11,728 bases of DNA from Dasania sp051277005 (GCA_051277005.1 JBNMPS010000091.1:1-11728); one strand, 5' to 3'. Positions 1 through 7,142 are shown, numbered from the stretch's first letter. Translations and numbers: made by a program. The notes: generated by a model from the letters alone, not told the origin.

Positions 1-1
1 A

Positions 2-295
2 GATAGAGCCACACTGCGTATCTCAAGCCAGCACATTGCCAACTGGTTACACCACAGTATTTGCAGCGAAGAACAAGTCATGGAAACGTTAAAGCGTATG
101 GCGACTATTGTTGATCAACAAAACGCTAGCGACAGCGCTTACGTTAACATGGCCCCCAATTTTGATGGTATTGCTTTTGAAGCCGCTTGTGAGTTGGTCC
201 TTAAAGGCAGCGAACAACCCAGCGGCTACACTGAGCCTGTTTTACACGCCAAACGCCTAGCGCTAAAAGCTCAACAACGGCCGCTAGCTCTTTGA
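2..295 (+). CDS. glcB: malate synthase G, C-terminal fragment (5' end outside window)
   Basis: The reading frame is open from base 2 to the TGA at 293-295, so only about the last 97 residues are visible. The segments HIANWLHHSICSEEQV, VVDQQNA-like (IVDQQNAS), APNFDGIAFEAACELV and QPSGYTEPVLHAKRL match my memory of the C-terminal domain of malate synthase G. That cytoplasmic enzyme condenses glyoxylate with acetyl-CoA to malate in the glyoxylate and glycolate routes. The catalytic barrel lies outside the window. The in-frame ATG at base 80 is an internal methionine, not the start. The gene converges with dapB, with only 24 bases between the two stop codons. A 6-bp inverted repeat (290-295 with 307-312) spans this gap but has no T-run, so no terminator is called. 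Confidence 0.9.
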   Translation, partial: DRATLRISSQHIANWLHHSICSEEQVMETLKRMATIVDQQNASDSAYVNMAPNFDGIAFEAACELVLKGSEQPSGYTEPVLHAKRLALKAQQRPLAL

Positions 296-319
296 ATTAA
301 ATAAACTCAAAGAAGCCGG

Positions 320-1126
320 TTACTTAAGCCCTAAAACATCCTGCATATCAAACATGCCGGCGACTTGCGAATCCATCCACACCGCAGCCCTAACAGCGCC
401 ACGGGCAAAACTCATCCGCGAAGTCGCTTTATGAGAGATTTCAACACGCTCGCCATCGGCTAAAAACATCACCGTATGGTCACCAACCACATCACCACCA
501 CGAACCGTAGCAAACGCTATTTCATCTTTGGTACGCGGGCCTACTTGGCCTTCGCGTGCATAAAGCGCAACATCTTTAAGGTTTTGACCTAGACCATCAG
601 CAACCGCCTCGCCCATGCTTAACGCCGTACCTGATGGCGCATCAACCTTATGGCGATGGTGAGCCTCAACAATCTCAACATCAAAATCATGACCCAGAAT
701 TTGAGCGGCCATATTTAACAATTTGAACGTAGCATTAACACCAGTACTAAAATTAGAGGCCATACAGATGCCGGTAGATTCAGCCGCCGTATTAATCGCG
801 GCCAATTCAGATTCGGTACACCCTGTAGTACCAATAATCATTTTATTGCCCGCAGCGGCGCAAGCTTTAGCATTGTCGACAGTGGCGGCAGGAGCCGTAA
901 AATCAATCAGCACATCGAAGTTATTAATCACATCATTGATATCACCCGCAATAGTGACGCCCAACTTACCAACACCCGCTAGCTCGCCGGCATCTGAACC
1001 GACTAAAGAGCTTTCGGGCCGCTCTATAGCAGCTGTTAGCTCAGCACCTTCAGCCAGATTTACGGCTTCGATGAGGGTTTTTCCCATGCGGCCTGCGGCG
1101 CCGGTTACTGCGATTCGAACTGTCAT
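320..1126 (-). CDS. dapB: 4-hydroxy-tetrahydrodipicolinate reductase (DapB)
   Basis: This cytoplasmic enzyme uses NAD(P)H to reduce 4-hydroxy-tetrahydrodipicolinate in the diaminopimelate/lysine pathway, which feeds peptidoglycan. The 268-residue product has the full family length. It shows the N-terminal dinucleotide-binding loop GAAGRMG (residues 9-15) and the family signature EAHHRHK-VDAPSGTA (154-168). By alignment to the E. coli enzyme the catalytic histidine is H156 and the substrate-binding lysine K160. The ATG at 1126 has a GAAGG Shine-Dalgarno about 9 bases upstream. It lies downstream of dnaJ on the same strand across a 113-base gap with a heptamer array, so it may be read from the chaperone promoters; no separate promoter is obvious. 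In Pseudomonas carA usually follows dapB; here malate synthase takes that place in opposite orientation. Confidence 0.97.
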   Translation of the reverse strand: MTVRIAVTGAAGRMGKTLIEAVNLAEGAELTAAIERPESSLVGSDAGELAGVGKLGVTIAGDINDVINNFDVLIDFTAPAATVDNAKACAAAGNKMIIGTTGCTESELAAINTAAESTGICMASNFSTGVNATFKLLNMAAQILGHDFDVEIVEAHHRHKVDAPSGTALSMGEAVADGLGQNLKDVALYAREGQVGPRTKDEIAFATVRGGDVVGDHTVMFLADGERVEISHKATSRMSFARGAVRAAVWMDSQVAGMFDMQDVLGLK

Positions 1127-1185
1127 TAATAAACCTTCATATTGTTATGTAATGTCGCTGAAGCCAGCCGGCATTGCACTAATAC

Positions 1186-1237
1186 CTAGCATCTAGCATC
1201 TAGCATCTAGCATCTAGCATCTAGCATCTAGCATCTA
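1186..1237. repeat. tandem heptamer array, (CTAGCAT) x7 plus CTA
   Basis: Seven perfect head-to-tail copies of CTAGCAT occupy 1186-1234, followed by a partial CTA at 1235-1237. The array ends three bases before the dnaJ stop codon (1240-1242) and lies wholly within the dnaJ-dapB gap. On the transcribed (minus) strand the unit reads ATGCTAG. Because 7 is not a multiple of 3, ATG and TAG fall in all three frames, each ATG being closed by an in-frame TAG six codons later. Perfect short tandem repeats of this kind are prone to change copy number by replication slippage; that this one does so is inference. Confidence 0.97.
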
Positions 1238-1239
1238 AC

Positions 1240-2373
1240 TTATATTTTCATATCATCAAAGAAGGTTTTTACGCCCTCAAACCAAGACTTTTTGCGTGGC
1301 GATTGGTCACCACCACTCTCATCAAAAGTTACTTGCAGTTCTTTCAACAAATCTTTTTGTTTCTTGGTTAAGTTAACCGGTGTCTCAACCGCAACACGAC
1401 ACAACAAATCGCCAGTAGAACCGCCGCGAACAGGCGTCACACCCTTACCGCGTAATCTAAACAATTTACCCGTTTGTGTTTCTGAGGGTATTTTTAACTT
1501 AACACGGCCATCTAAAGTCGGAACTTCTAACTCTCCACCTAAAGAGGCATCAACAATTGAGATAGGAACTTCACAATACAAATGCTTGCCGTCGCGCTCA
1601 AAAATATTGTGCGCACGCACATTCATTTGCACATATAAATCACCGCTTAGGCCGCCATCAGCGCTAGCCTCACCTTCACCCGATAAGCGAATACGGTCAC
1701 CGGTATCAACACCTGGTGGCACTTTAACCGATAGGGTTTTTGTTTCTTCAACACGGCCCTGACCATGGCAACTAGTGCACGGATCAGCAATCATCTTGCC
1801 CTGACCACGACAATTAGGGCAGGTTTGCTGTACCGAGAAAAAGCCCTGCTGCATACGCACTTGGCCAGCACCGCCACAGGTAGTACACGTTATCGGCGAG
1901 CTGCCCTTTTTAGCACCTGAACCATCACAGGGATTACAAGTAACTAAAGTAGGCACACGAATTTTAGTGGTTGTGCCCTTTACCGCCTCTTCTAAATCTA
2001 TTTCTAAGTTGTAACGCAAGTCTGAGCCTGGCTGAGGGCCACGCTGACGCCCACCGCCGCCACCAAAAATATCACCAAACACATCACCAAACACATCACT
2101 AAAGTTGCCCGCACCGCCACCACCGCCACCAAAACCACCTGCATTGCCATTAACGCCCTCATGGCCGTATTGATCGTAGGCTGTGCGCTTTTGACTATTG
2201 GAAAGAATTTCATAGGCTTCGCTAGCCTCTTTGAACTTCTCTTCCGACGCTTTGTCATCGGGATTGCGATCTGGGTGATGTTTCATTGCTACACGGCGAT
2301 AGGCTTTTTTCAGATCTTTCTCTGAAATATCCTTGCTAACACCCAGTATTTCGTAATAATCGCGCTTAGACAT
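1240..2373 (-). CDS. dnaJ: chaperone DnaJ (Hsp40)
   Basis: This co-chaperone delivers unfolded clients to DnaK and stimulates its ATPase. The 377-residue product has all type I DnaJ parts in order. The J domain covers residues 1-70, with the HPD motif at 33-35. A Gly/Phe-rich stretch (about 79-110) contains three DxFG units. The zinc region has four CxxCxGxG modules at 146-153, 163-170, 185-192 and 199-206. The two C-terminal client-binding beta domains follow. The ATG at 2373 (MSKRDYYEILGV) is the start because this is where the family's N-terminus begins. The frame stays open upstream to 2466, but those 31 codons have no family match and run through a hairpin. An AGAAG Shine-Dalgarno lies upstream. 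It follows dnaK by 115 bases on the same strand. Confidence 0.97.
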   Translation of the reverse strand: MSKRDYYEILGVSKDISEKDLKKAYRRVAMKHHPDRNPDDKASEEKFKEASEAYEILSNSQKRTAYDQYGHEGVNGNAGGFGGGGGGAGNFSDVFGDVFGDIFGGGGGRQRGPQPGSDLRYNLEIDLEEAVKGTTTKIRVPTLVTCNPCDGSGAKKGSSPITCTTCGGAGQVRMQQGFFSVQQTCPNCRGQGKMIADPCTSCHGQGRVEETKTLSVKVPPGVDTGDRIRLSGEGEASADGGLSGDLYVQMNVRAHNIFERDGKHLYCEVPISIVDASLGGELEVPTLDGRVKLKIPSETQTGKLFRLRGKGVTPVRGGSTGDLLCRVAVETPVNLTKKQKDLLKELQVTFDESGGDQSPRKKSWFEGVKTFFDDMKI

Positions 2374-2405
2374 ATTGATAACTTCTGTGTTCTTTAAATA
2401 CAGCA

Positions 2406-2428
2406 AACGCGGATACAAGATCCGCGTT
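2406..2428. other. 9-bp perfect hairpin between dnaK and dnaJ
   Basis: AACGCGGAT (2406-2414) and ATCCGCGTT (2420-2428) form a perfect 9-bp stem with loop ACAAG. On the plus strand it is followed by a T-run (2432-2437), the layout of an intrinsic terminator for antisense transcription. On the coding (minus) strand the run is A-rich and precedes the stem, so it should not stop dnaK-to-dnaJ transcription by the usual mechanism. It may instead protect or process the dnaK-dnaJ message (inference). Confidence 0.7.
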
Positions 2429-2440
2429 ATATTTTTTGCT

Positions 2441-2462
2441 TCCACCCCCGCAAGCGAGAGTG
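2441..2462 (-). other. GC-rich stem-loop just after dnaK
   Basis: On the coding strand CCACTCTC and GGGGGTGG can pair over 8 positions (two G-U) with a six-base loop. It lies 26 bases after the dnaK stop, ahead of the perfect hairpin at 2406-2428. No U-run follows it directly, so it is not called a terminator. Together the two stem-loops fill most of the dnaK-dnaJ gap. Confidence 0.4.
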
Positions 2463-2488
2463 GCAACGATTAAGTTAGAGACTAATCA

Positions 2489-4414
2489 TTATTTTTCGTC
2501 TTTCACTTCTTCAAACTCAGCATCCATTACATCTTCAGCTTGGGGCTCAGCTTGTTCAGCTCCGGCGTCACCACCTTCAGCTTGTGCTTTCTCCTGCTCT
2601 TCAGCATATAGCTTTTGAGCCAGTGGGCCTGAGGCTTCAGTTAGTTTTTGAGTTGCCGCTTCCATTGCGTCTTTGTCGTCGCCAGTAGCGGCTTCTTCCG
2701 CACCTTTAAGCGCTTCTTCAATCGCCGCTTTTTCAGCATCGTCCGCTTTATCACCCGCTTCTTCTAAGGTCTTCTTAGTTGCGTGAATCAAGCCTTCTAA
2801 TGTGTTGCGAGAAACAACAACTTCTTCAAACTTTTTATCCGCTTCAGCGTTAGCTTCGGCATCGCGAACCATGGATTCAATTTCATCATCCGACAAACCA
2901 CTTGAAGCCGTAATACGGATAGACTGCTCTTTACCCGTTGCCTTATCTTTCGCGCCTACGTGCAAAATACCGTTAGCGTCAATATCAAACGTTACTTCGA
3001 TTTGTGGCTGGCCTCGTGGTGACGCTGGAATATCAGCCAAATCGAAACGACCGAGCGATTTGTTTTGTGCGGCTTGCTTACGCTCGCCCTGCACAACATG
3101 GATTGTTACCGCTGATTGATTATCTTCAGCGGTTGAGAAAGTTTGTGATTTCTTAGTAGGAATCGTGGTGTTCTTCTCGATCAAAGAAGTTGCAACGCCA
3201 CCCATTGTTTCAATACCTAGGCTTAAGGGTGTTACATCGAGTAGTAATACATCTTTTACGTCGCCGCTTAGTACCGCACCTTGAATCGCTGCACCCATGG
3301 CTACGGCTTCATCAGGGTTAACATCTTTGCGAGGCTCTTTGCCAAAGAATTCAGCCACTTTAGCTTGAACCATAGGCATGCGTGTTTGGCCGCCCACTAA
3401 AATAATGTCGTCAATTTCAGTAGTGGCTAAATCAGCATCCGACAACGCTTGCTTAACAGGCTTCAACGAATTGATCACTAAGTCTTCAACCAAAGACTCT
3501 AATTTTGAGCGCGTTAACTTAACCACTAAATGCTTAGGCCCAGTGGCATCAGCAGTGATGTACGGTAAGTTCACTTCAGTTTGCTGGCTAGACGATAATT
3601 CGATCTTCGCTTTCTCAGCCGCTTCTTTTAAACGCTGTAGCGCCAATGGATCGTTGTGCAAATCGATAGTGCTTTCTTTCTTAAACTCAGCGGCCAAATA
3701 TTCGATTAAACGCATATCGAAATCTTCACCACCCAGGAAAGTATCACCGTTGGTTGAAAGTACTTCAAACTGGTGTTCACCATCAACATCGGCGATTTCG
3801 ATAATAGAAATATCGAAGGTACCACCACCCAAGTCGTATACCGCAATGGTATGGTCGCCTTTAGATTGATCCATACCGTAGGCTAATGCCGCCGCAGTAG
3901 GTTCGTTGATGATACGTTTAACATCCAAACCCGCAATTTTACCCGCATCTTTAGTGGCTTGGCGCTGTGAATCATTGAAGTAAGCTGGCACGGTAACAAC
4001 CGCTTCAGTAACCGTTTCACCTAAATATTCTTCAGCGGTTTTCTTCATCTTTTTCAAGACTTCGGCTGAGATTTGTGGCGGGGCCATTTTCTCGCCATTC
4101 ACTTCTACCCAAGCATCACCATTGTCAGCGGCTGAAATTTTATAAGGCACCATAGAGATGTCTTTTTGTACAACATCATCTTTAAACTTACGACCAATTA
4201 AACGCTTAACCGCATATAAGGTATTGTGAGGGTTAGTCACCGCTTGGCGCTTAGCGCTTTGGCCCACTAAAATTTCACCGTCTGCAGTGTAAGCTACGAT
4301 AGAAGGCGTAGTGCGGTCACCTTCAGCGTTCTCAATAATTTTGACTTTCTCGCCGTCAAGTACAGCCACACAAGAGTTAGTTGTACCTAAGTCGATTCCT
4401 ATAATTCTACCCAT
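2489..4414 (-). CDS. dnaK: chaperone DnaK (Hsp70)
   Basis: This ATP-driven cytoplasmic chaperone works with DnaJ and GrpE and in gammaproteobacteria also restrains sigma-32. The 641-residue product is close to the E. coli length (638). Visible landmarks are the N-terminal phosphate loop GIDLGTTNSC (6-15), DLGGGTFDIS (194-203, containing T199, the autophosphorylation position), ILVGGQTRMP (about 339-348), the interdomain linker VLLLDVTPL (389-397), and a C-terminus ending AEFEEVKDEK, the tail bound by co-chaperones. The ATG at 4414 (MGRIIGIDLG) is chosen because it has a GGAG Shine-Dalgarno 8 bases upstream and matches the family start; the TTG at 4435 has neither. It lies between grpE and dnaJ on the same strand with a heat-shock-like promoter in front. 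Confidence 0.98.
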   Translation of the reverse strand: MGRIIGIDLGTTNSCVAVLDGEKVKIIENAEGDRTTPSIVAYTADGEILVGQSAKRQAVTNPHNTLYAVKRLIGRKFKDDVVQKDISMVPYKISAADNGDAWVEVNGEKMAPPQISAEVLKKMKKTAEEYLGETVTEAVVTVPAYFNDSQRQATKDAGKIAGLDVKRIINEPTAAALAYGMDQSKGDHTIAVYDLGGGTFDISIIEIADVDGEHQFEVLSTNGDTFLGGEDFDMRLIEYLAAEFKKESTIDLHNDPLALQRLKEAAEKAKIELSSSQQTEVNLPYITADATGPKHLVVKLTRSKLESLVEDLVINSLKPVKQALSDADLATTEIDDIILVGGQTRMPMVQAKVAEFFGKEPRKDVNPDEAVAMGAAIQGAVLSGDVKDVLLLDVTPLSLGIETMGGVATSLIEKNTTIPTKKSQTFSTAEDNQSAVTIHVVQGERKQAAQNKSLGRFDLADIPASPRGQPQIEVTFDIDANGILHVGAKDKATGKEQSIRITASSGLSDDEIESMVRDAEANAEADKKFEEVVVSRNTLEGLIHATKKTLEEAGDKADDAEKAAIEEALKGAEEAATGDDKDAMEAATQKLTEASGPLAQKLYAEEQEKAQAEGGDAGAEQAEPQAEDVMDAEFEEVKDEK

Positions 4415-4444
4415 TGTTCTTACTCCATCGTTCAATTTTGTTTA

Positions 4445-4463
4445 GCCTGTTAAATTAACAAGC
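4445..4463 (-). other. near-perfect palindrome in the dnaK leader
   Basis: GCCTGTTAAATTAACAAGC is an inverted repeat of 9-base arms around one central base, with one mismatch. It lies between the predicted dnaK heat-shock promoter and its Shine-Dalgarno. As RNA it could form a stem of about 7 bp. As DNA its symmetry would suit a dimeric protein. No function can be assigned. Confidence 0.45.
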
Positions 4464-4484
4464 CTTTGCAATTTAGTTGTTCTA

Positions 4485-4513
4485 TATATTGGCGCGTTTT
4501 TGACCATTTCAAG
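4485..4513 (-). promoter_or_regulatory. sigma-32 (RpoH)-type promoter for dnaK
   Basis: On the minus strand CTTGAAA (4513-4507), an exact match to the sigma-32 -35 core, is followed after 12 bases by CGCCAATATA (4494-4485), a fair match to the CCCCATNTA -10 element. It lies in the 135-base grpE-dnaK gap. The predicted transcript would start about 65-70 bases before the dnaK ATG. The exact -35 and good spacing support it; the -10 is imperfect. Confidence 0.65.
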
Positions 4514-4549
4514 GGTCACAGCCATATAAATTGTAAGGTTTTTACCTTA

Positions 4550-5146
4550 TTAGGCATTTTCGTCGATTGGCGCACTTACCGCCTTCGACACCATCACCAT
4601 GGCGGGGCGTAATAAACGACCACTTAAGGTGTAGCCCTTCTGCATCACATGCAAAACCGTGTTGGGCTCTACATCGGGATTCTCGATCAACGACATCGCT
4701 TGGTGCAATTGTGGGTCGAACGGTTCGCCAGCAGGGTTAAGCGGCTCAACGTTAAACTTCTCTAAAGCGGCCGTCAGCGACTTTTGAGTCAATTCAAGAC
4801 CCTCTAAAACAGGCTTAAGAGATTCGTTCTCCCTATCAGCCGCGTCCAAAGAGCGCTCCATGTTGTCGGCAACCGCCAATAATTCACCGGCGAACTTCTC
4901 TAGCGCATATTTGCGAGCTTTCTCTACATCAGCCTCAGCACGACGCCTCACATTTTGAGCGTCCGCTACGGTACGTAATGCCTGATCTTTAGTCTCTGCT
5001 AACGCTTGCTGGGCATCTTCAAGCTGAGCCTTAAGGCTATCAACTTCACTTAGCTCTGTTTCAGGAACTGCCTGCTCGGCTTCAGCTTGCTCAGCTGCTT
5101 GAACGTCTTCATCTAAATCTGGCTTGATTTGTTCGTCGTTTGACAC
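4550..5146 (-). CDS. grpE: nucleotide exchange factor GrpE
   Basis: GrpE opens the DnaK nucleotide pocket to release ADP and acts as a cytoplasmic dimer. The 198-residue product has a highly acidic, low-complexity N-terminus (about 1-40), a long dimerising helix (about 35-130) and the C-terminal beta domain with the family signature VLHVMQKGYTLSGRLLRPA (164-182). Length is normal (E. coli 197). The start is a GTG at 5146, encoding MSNDEQ, with GGAG about 10 bases upstream. No better in-frame ATG precedes the conserved part. It is the first gene of the grpE-dnaK-dnaJ-dapB run and has a strong sigma-32-type promoter upstream. The gene order grpE-dnaK-dnaJ fits its role as the third member of the Hsp70 cycle. 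Confidence 0.96.
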   Translation of the reverse strand: MSNDEQIKPDLDEDVQAAEQAEAEQAVPETELSEVDSLKAQLEDAQQALAETKDQALRTVADAQNVRRRAEADVEKARKYALEKFAGELLAVADNMERSLDAADRENESLKPVLEGLELTQKSLTAALEKFNVEPLNPAGEPFDPQLHQAMSLIENPDVEPNTVLHVMQKGYTLSGRLLRPAMVMVSKAVSAPIDENA

Positions 5147-5212
5147 TGTTACTGTTCTCCAATGACCACTTAAAAGCGGTGTAAATCTTACAACTTCGCT
5201 TACCTTGTGCAG

Positions 5213-5242
5213 ATATATGGGGTCGCAAAAATGGATATCAAG
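5213..5242 (-). promoter_or_regulatory. sigma-32 (RpoH)-type promoter for grpE
   Basis: On the minus strand CTTGATA (5242-5236) matches the sigma-32 -35 core CTTGAAA at 6 of 7 positions. After 13 bases comes CCCCATATAT (5222-5213), a full match to the CCCCATNTA-type -10. Transcription should begin near 5205, giving a leader of about 60 bases before the GTG of grpE. This is the better of the two heat-shock promoters in the cluster. Confidence 0.85.
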
Positions 5243-5356
5243 GGAGCAAGGTAAAATATTAAGGCTTTATTTTTCAACAACTTATAGGATTTTACCCCCT
5301 TAATTACCTTTTATTTTATTCGATCATGATGAATCATAAAAAAGAGATGGATAAAA

Positions 5357-5376
5357 CACTGTATAAATAACCACAA
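5357..5376 (+). promoter_or_regulatory. degenerate second LexA box upstream of recN
   Basis: CACTGTATAAATAACCACAA matches the E. coli-type SOS consensus at 14 of 20 positions by hand count. Its left half (ACTGTATA) is excellent and its right half poor. It directly abuts the strong box at 5377-5396, placing the two operator centres 20 bp apart, roughly two helical turns. That would allow side-by-side LexA dimers on one face of the DNA. E. coli recN also has more than one LexA site. The weak right half keeps confidence moderate. Confidence 0.45.
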
Positions 5377-5396
5377 TACTGTTTAAATAGACAGTA
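5377..5396 (+). promoter_or_regulatory. LexA (SOS) box controlling recN
   Basis: TACTGTTTAAATAGACAGTA has the perfect symmetric core TACTGT-N8-ACAGTA of gammaproteobacterial SOS operators. It lies 53 bases before the recN ATG. recN is a classic LexA-regulated repair gene, so derepression after DNA damage is the expected control. Confidence 0.93.
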
Positions 5397-5405
5397 GCCA
5401 CAATT

Positions 5406-5441
5406 AACAAAATAGATAACAAAACAGATAACAAAATAGAG
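5406..5441 (+). repeat. three tandem 12-bp repeats in the recN leader
   Basis: AACAAAATAGAT (5406-5417), AACAAAACAGAT (5418-5429) and AACAAAATAGAG (5430-5441) are consecutive copies that differ by one base each from the consensus. They lie between the LexA box and the recN start, so they are probably transcribed as an unstructured A-rich leader. No purine-rich GGAG Shine-Dalgarno is present here. The repeats may serve as a ribosome landing zone, or may simply be a slippage product. Confidence 0.9.
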
Positions 5442-5449
5442 ACAGTCTC
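5439..5449 (+). other. 11-bp perfect palindrome abutting the recN start codon
   Basis: GAGACAGTCTC is a perfect inverted repeat around a central A. It ends at the base before the ATG at 5450 and occupies the place where a Shine-Dalgarno is expected. It overlaps the last 12-bp repeat by three bases. Confidence 0.6.
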
Positions 5450-7114
5450 ATGCTCACCCATCTCCATATCGATAACTTTGCTATTGCCTCAAACCTTGAG
5501 GTTGAATTTAACAGCGGGATGACGGTGATTACCGGCGAAACCGGAGCCGGTAAATCCATTATGCTAGACGCGCTGGGCTTAGCCTTAGGCGATAGAACCG
5601 ACGCCGCCGTGGTAAGGCACGGTGCCGAACGCGCCGACATACACGCTAGTTTTGATACTAGCAACATCCCAGAGGCGCAAAAATGGCTCAATAGCCGAGA
5701 GTTAAGCGCGGGCACCGAATGCGTACTGCGCCGAGTTATCACCAAAGAGGGGCGCTCCAGAGGCTACATCAACGGCAGTCCCGCCACCCTTAACGATTTA
5801 AAAATGTTGGGTAACTTACTTATCGATATCCATAGCCAACACGCCCATCAATCACTCCTTAAAAAAGAACAGCAACGTAAACTCCTGGATGAGTTCGCAG
5901 GCGTTGGCCCCTTAAATATTGAGATCAAAGAAACCGCTCAGCAACATCAACAACTGTCTAGTCGTCTCGCTAGGTTAGAGACCAACCAAAACGAACAAAC
6001 CGCCAGATCACAGCTATTAGGTTATCAAGTGGAAGAGCTTGACCTATTAGACCTTGCCAAGGGTGAGCTAGAGCGACTTGAGGTAGAGCAAAAACAAAGA
6101 GCCAACGCCGAAGGCATATTGCTATCGAGTCATCATGCTTTAGCGCTGTGTAAAGAAGGTGAGCTGAATGTCATTAGCATACTGAATCAAGCGGTAAAAT
6201 CATTGGCCAATATACCCGTAAAATCAACCGGATTAACGGAGGCCGAGCAACTCCTTAACAGCGCCCTAATACAAACCGAAGAAGCCAGCGACGAAATAGA
6301 GCAACACATTAACAGCTTTGACGTAGACCCTGAGCGCTTGCAAAAGGTAGAGCAGCGACTTAACCAAATGTACGAAATTGCTCGTAAACATCGCGTTAAA
6401 GCCAAAGACTTAACAGCGTTACACGGCCGACTACAAAATGAACTCAATGACATCGCCGGTAGCGATGAGGAAATTGTGCAGCTACACCAGCAAACCAAGC
6501 AACTCGGCGAGCAATACCAAACCTTAGCCGACAAACTCAGTAAAAAACGTAAAGCAGCGGCCAGTAAATTGAAGAAACAGGTAGAAGCACAGCTTAAAGA
6601 ACTTGCCATGAGTAACTGCCAACTAAGCATTGAACTAGCCGCCCGCGACAACAACGCACCTCATGCCCACGGCCAAGAAGACATTCAGCTCTTAATCAGC
6701 ACCAACCCTGGCCAGCCTGCCCAGCCACTCTCTAAAACAGCCTCGGGTGGCGAACTCTCGCGTATTAGCTTGGCCATACAAGTGGTCACCGCCAAAACTA
6801 GCGCCATACCGACAATGGTCTTTGACGAGGTGGATGTTGGCGTCGGCGGAGCCACTGCCGAGGTGGTCGGTAATTTACTGCAGCAATTAGGTCAACAAGG
6901 CCAAGTTTTGTGTGTTACCCATCAACCTCAAGTTGCCTCCAAGGGCCATCAACATTTATACGTGAGTAAAAGCACCAGTAAAAAAGCCGTTTCTACCCAA
7001 CTTGATGAGCTGGCCGCAGAAGGCAAGATTGAAGAAATTGCCCGTATGCTGGGCGGTATAGACATCACCGATAATTCACGGGCACACGCCAAAGAAATGC
7101 TGGCTCTACATTAA
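5450..7114 (+). CDS. recN: DNA repair protein RecN (SMC-like ATPase)
   Basis: RecN is an SMC-related ATPase that tethers DNA at double-strand breaks during RecA-dependent repair. The 554-residue product has normal family length. The Walker A loop is GETGAGKS (29-36) and a Q-loop region (IDIHSQHAHQSLL) lies at 125-137. A coiled-coil, Glu/Lys/Gln-rich middle spans about 155-390. Near the end come the ABC signature ASGGELSR (431-438), Walker B TMVFDEVD (455-462) and the histidine switch VTHQPQVAS (489-497). The N-terminus MLTHLHIDNFAIA fits the family start, so the ATG at 5450 is kept despite a weak Shine-Dalgarno. A perfect LexA box upstream indicates SOS control. The gene diverges from grpE and converges on fur with a shared terminator. 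The C-terminus ends MLALH rather than the LAA-type degron described for E. coli RecN. Confidence 0.97.
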   Translation: MLTHLHIDNFAIASNLEVEFNSGMTVITGETGAGKSIMLDALGLALGDRTDAAVVRHGAERADIHASFDTSNIPEAQKWLNSRELSAGTECVLRRVITKEGRSRGYINGSPATLNDLKMLGNLLIDIHSQHAHQSLLKKEQQRKLLDEFAGVGPLNIEIKETAQQHQQLSSRLARLETNQNEQTARSQLLGYQVEELDLLDLAKGELERLEVEQKQRANAEGILLSSHHALALCKEGELNVISILNQAVKSLANIPVKSTGLTEAEQLLNSALIQTEEASDEIEQHINSFDVDPERLQKVEQRLNQMYEIARKHRVKAKDLTALHGRLQNELNDIAGSDEEIVQLHQQTKQLGEQYQTLADKLSKKRKAAASKLKKQVEAQLKELAMSNCQLSIELAARDNNAPHAHGQEDIQLLISTNPGQPAQPLSKTASGGELSRISLAIQVVTAKTSAIPTMVFDEVDVGVGGATAEVVGNLLQQLGQQGQVLCVTHQPQVASKGHQHLYVSKSTSKKAVSTQLDELAAEGKIEEIARMLGGIDITDNSRAHAKEMLALH

Positions 7115-7142
7115 GCCTTCACCCCCAGCGTGAGCGCCATAA

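Noticed and set aside
290..312. Possible terminator between glcB and dapB
   Set aside because: The CTTTGA/TCAAAG stem is only 6 bp, A/T-rich, and has no T-run on either strand.
2052..2100. Short direct repeats inside dnaJ
   Set aside because: They encode the DxFG units of the Gly/Phe-rich region, which are normal in DnaJ proteins.
2374..2466. N-terminal extension of DnaJ
   Set aside because: The 31 extra codons precede a perfect DnaJ start, have no family match and run through the intergenic hairpin.
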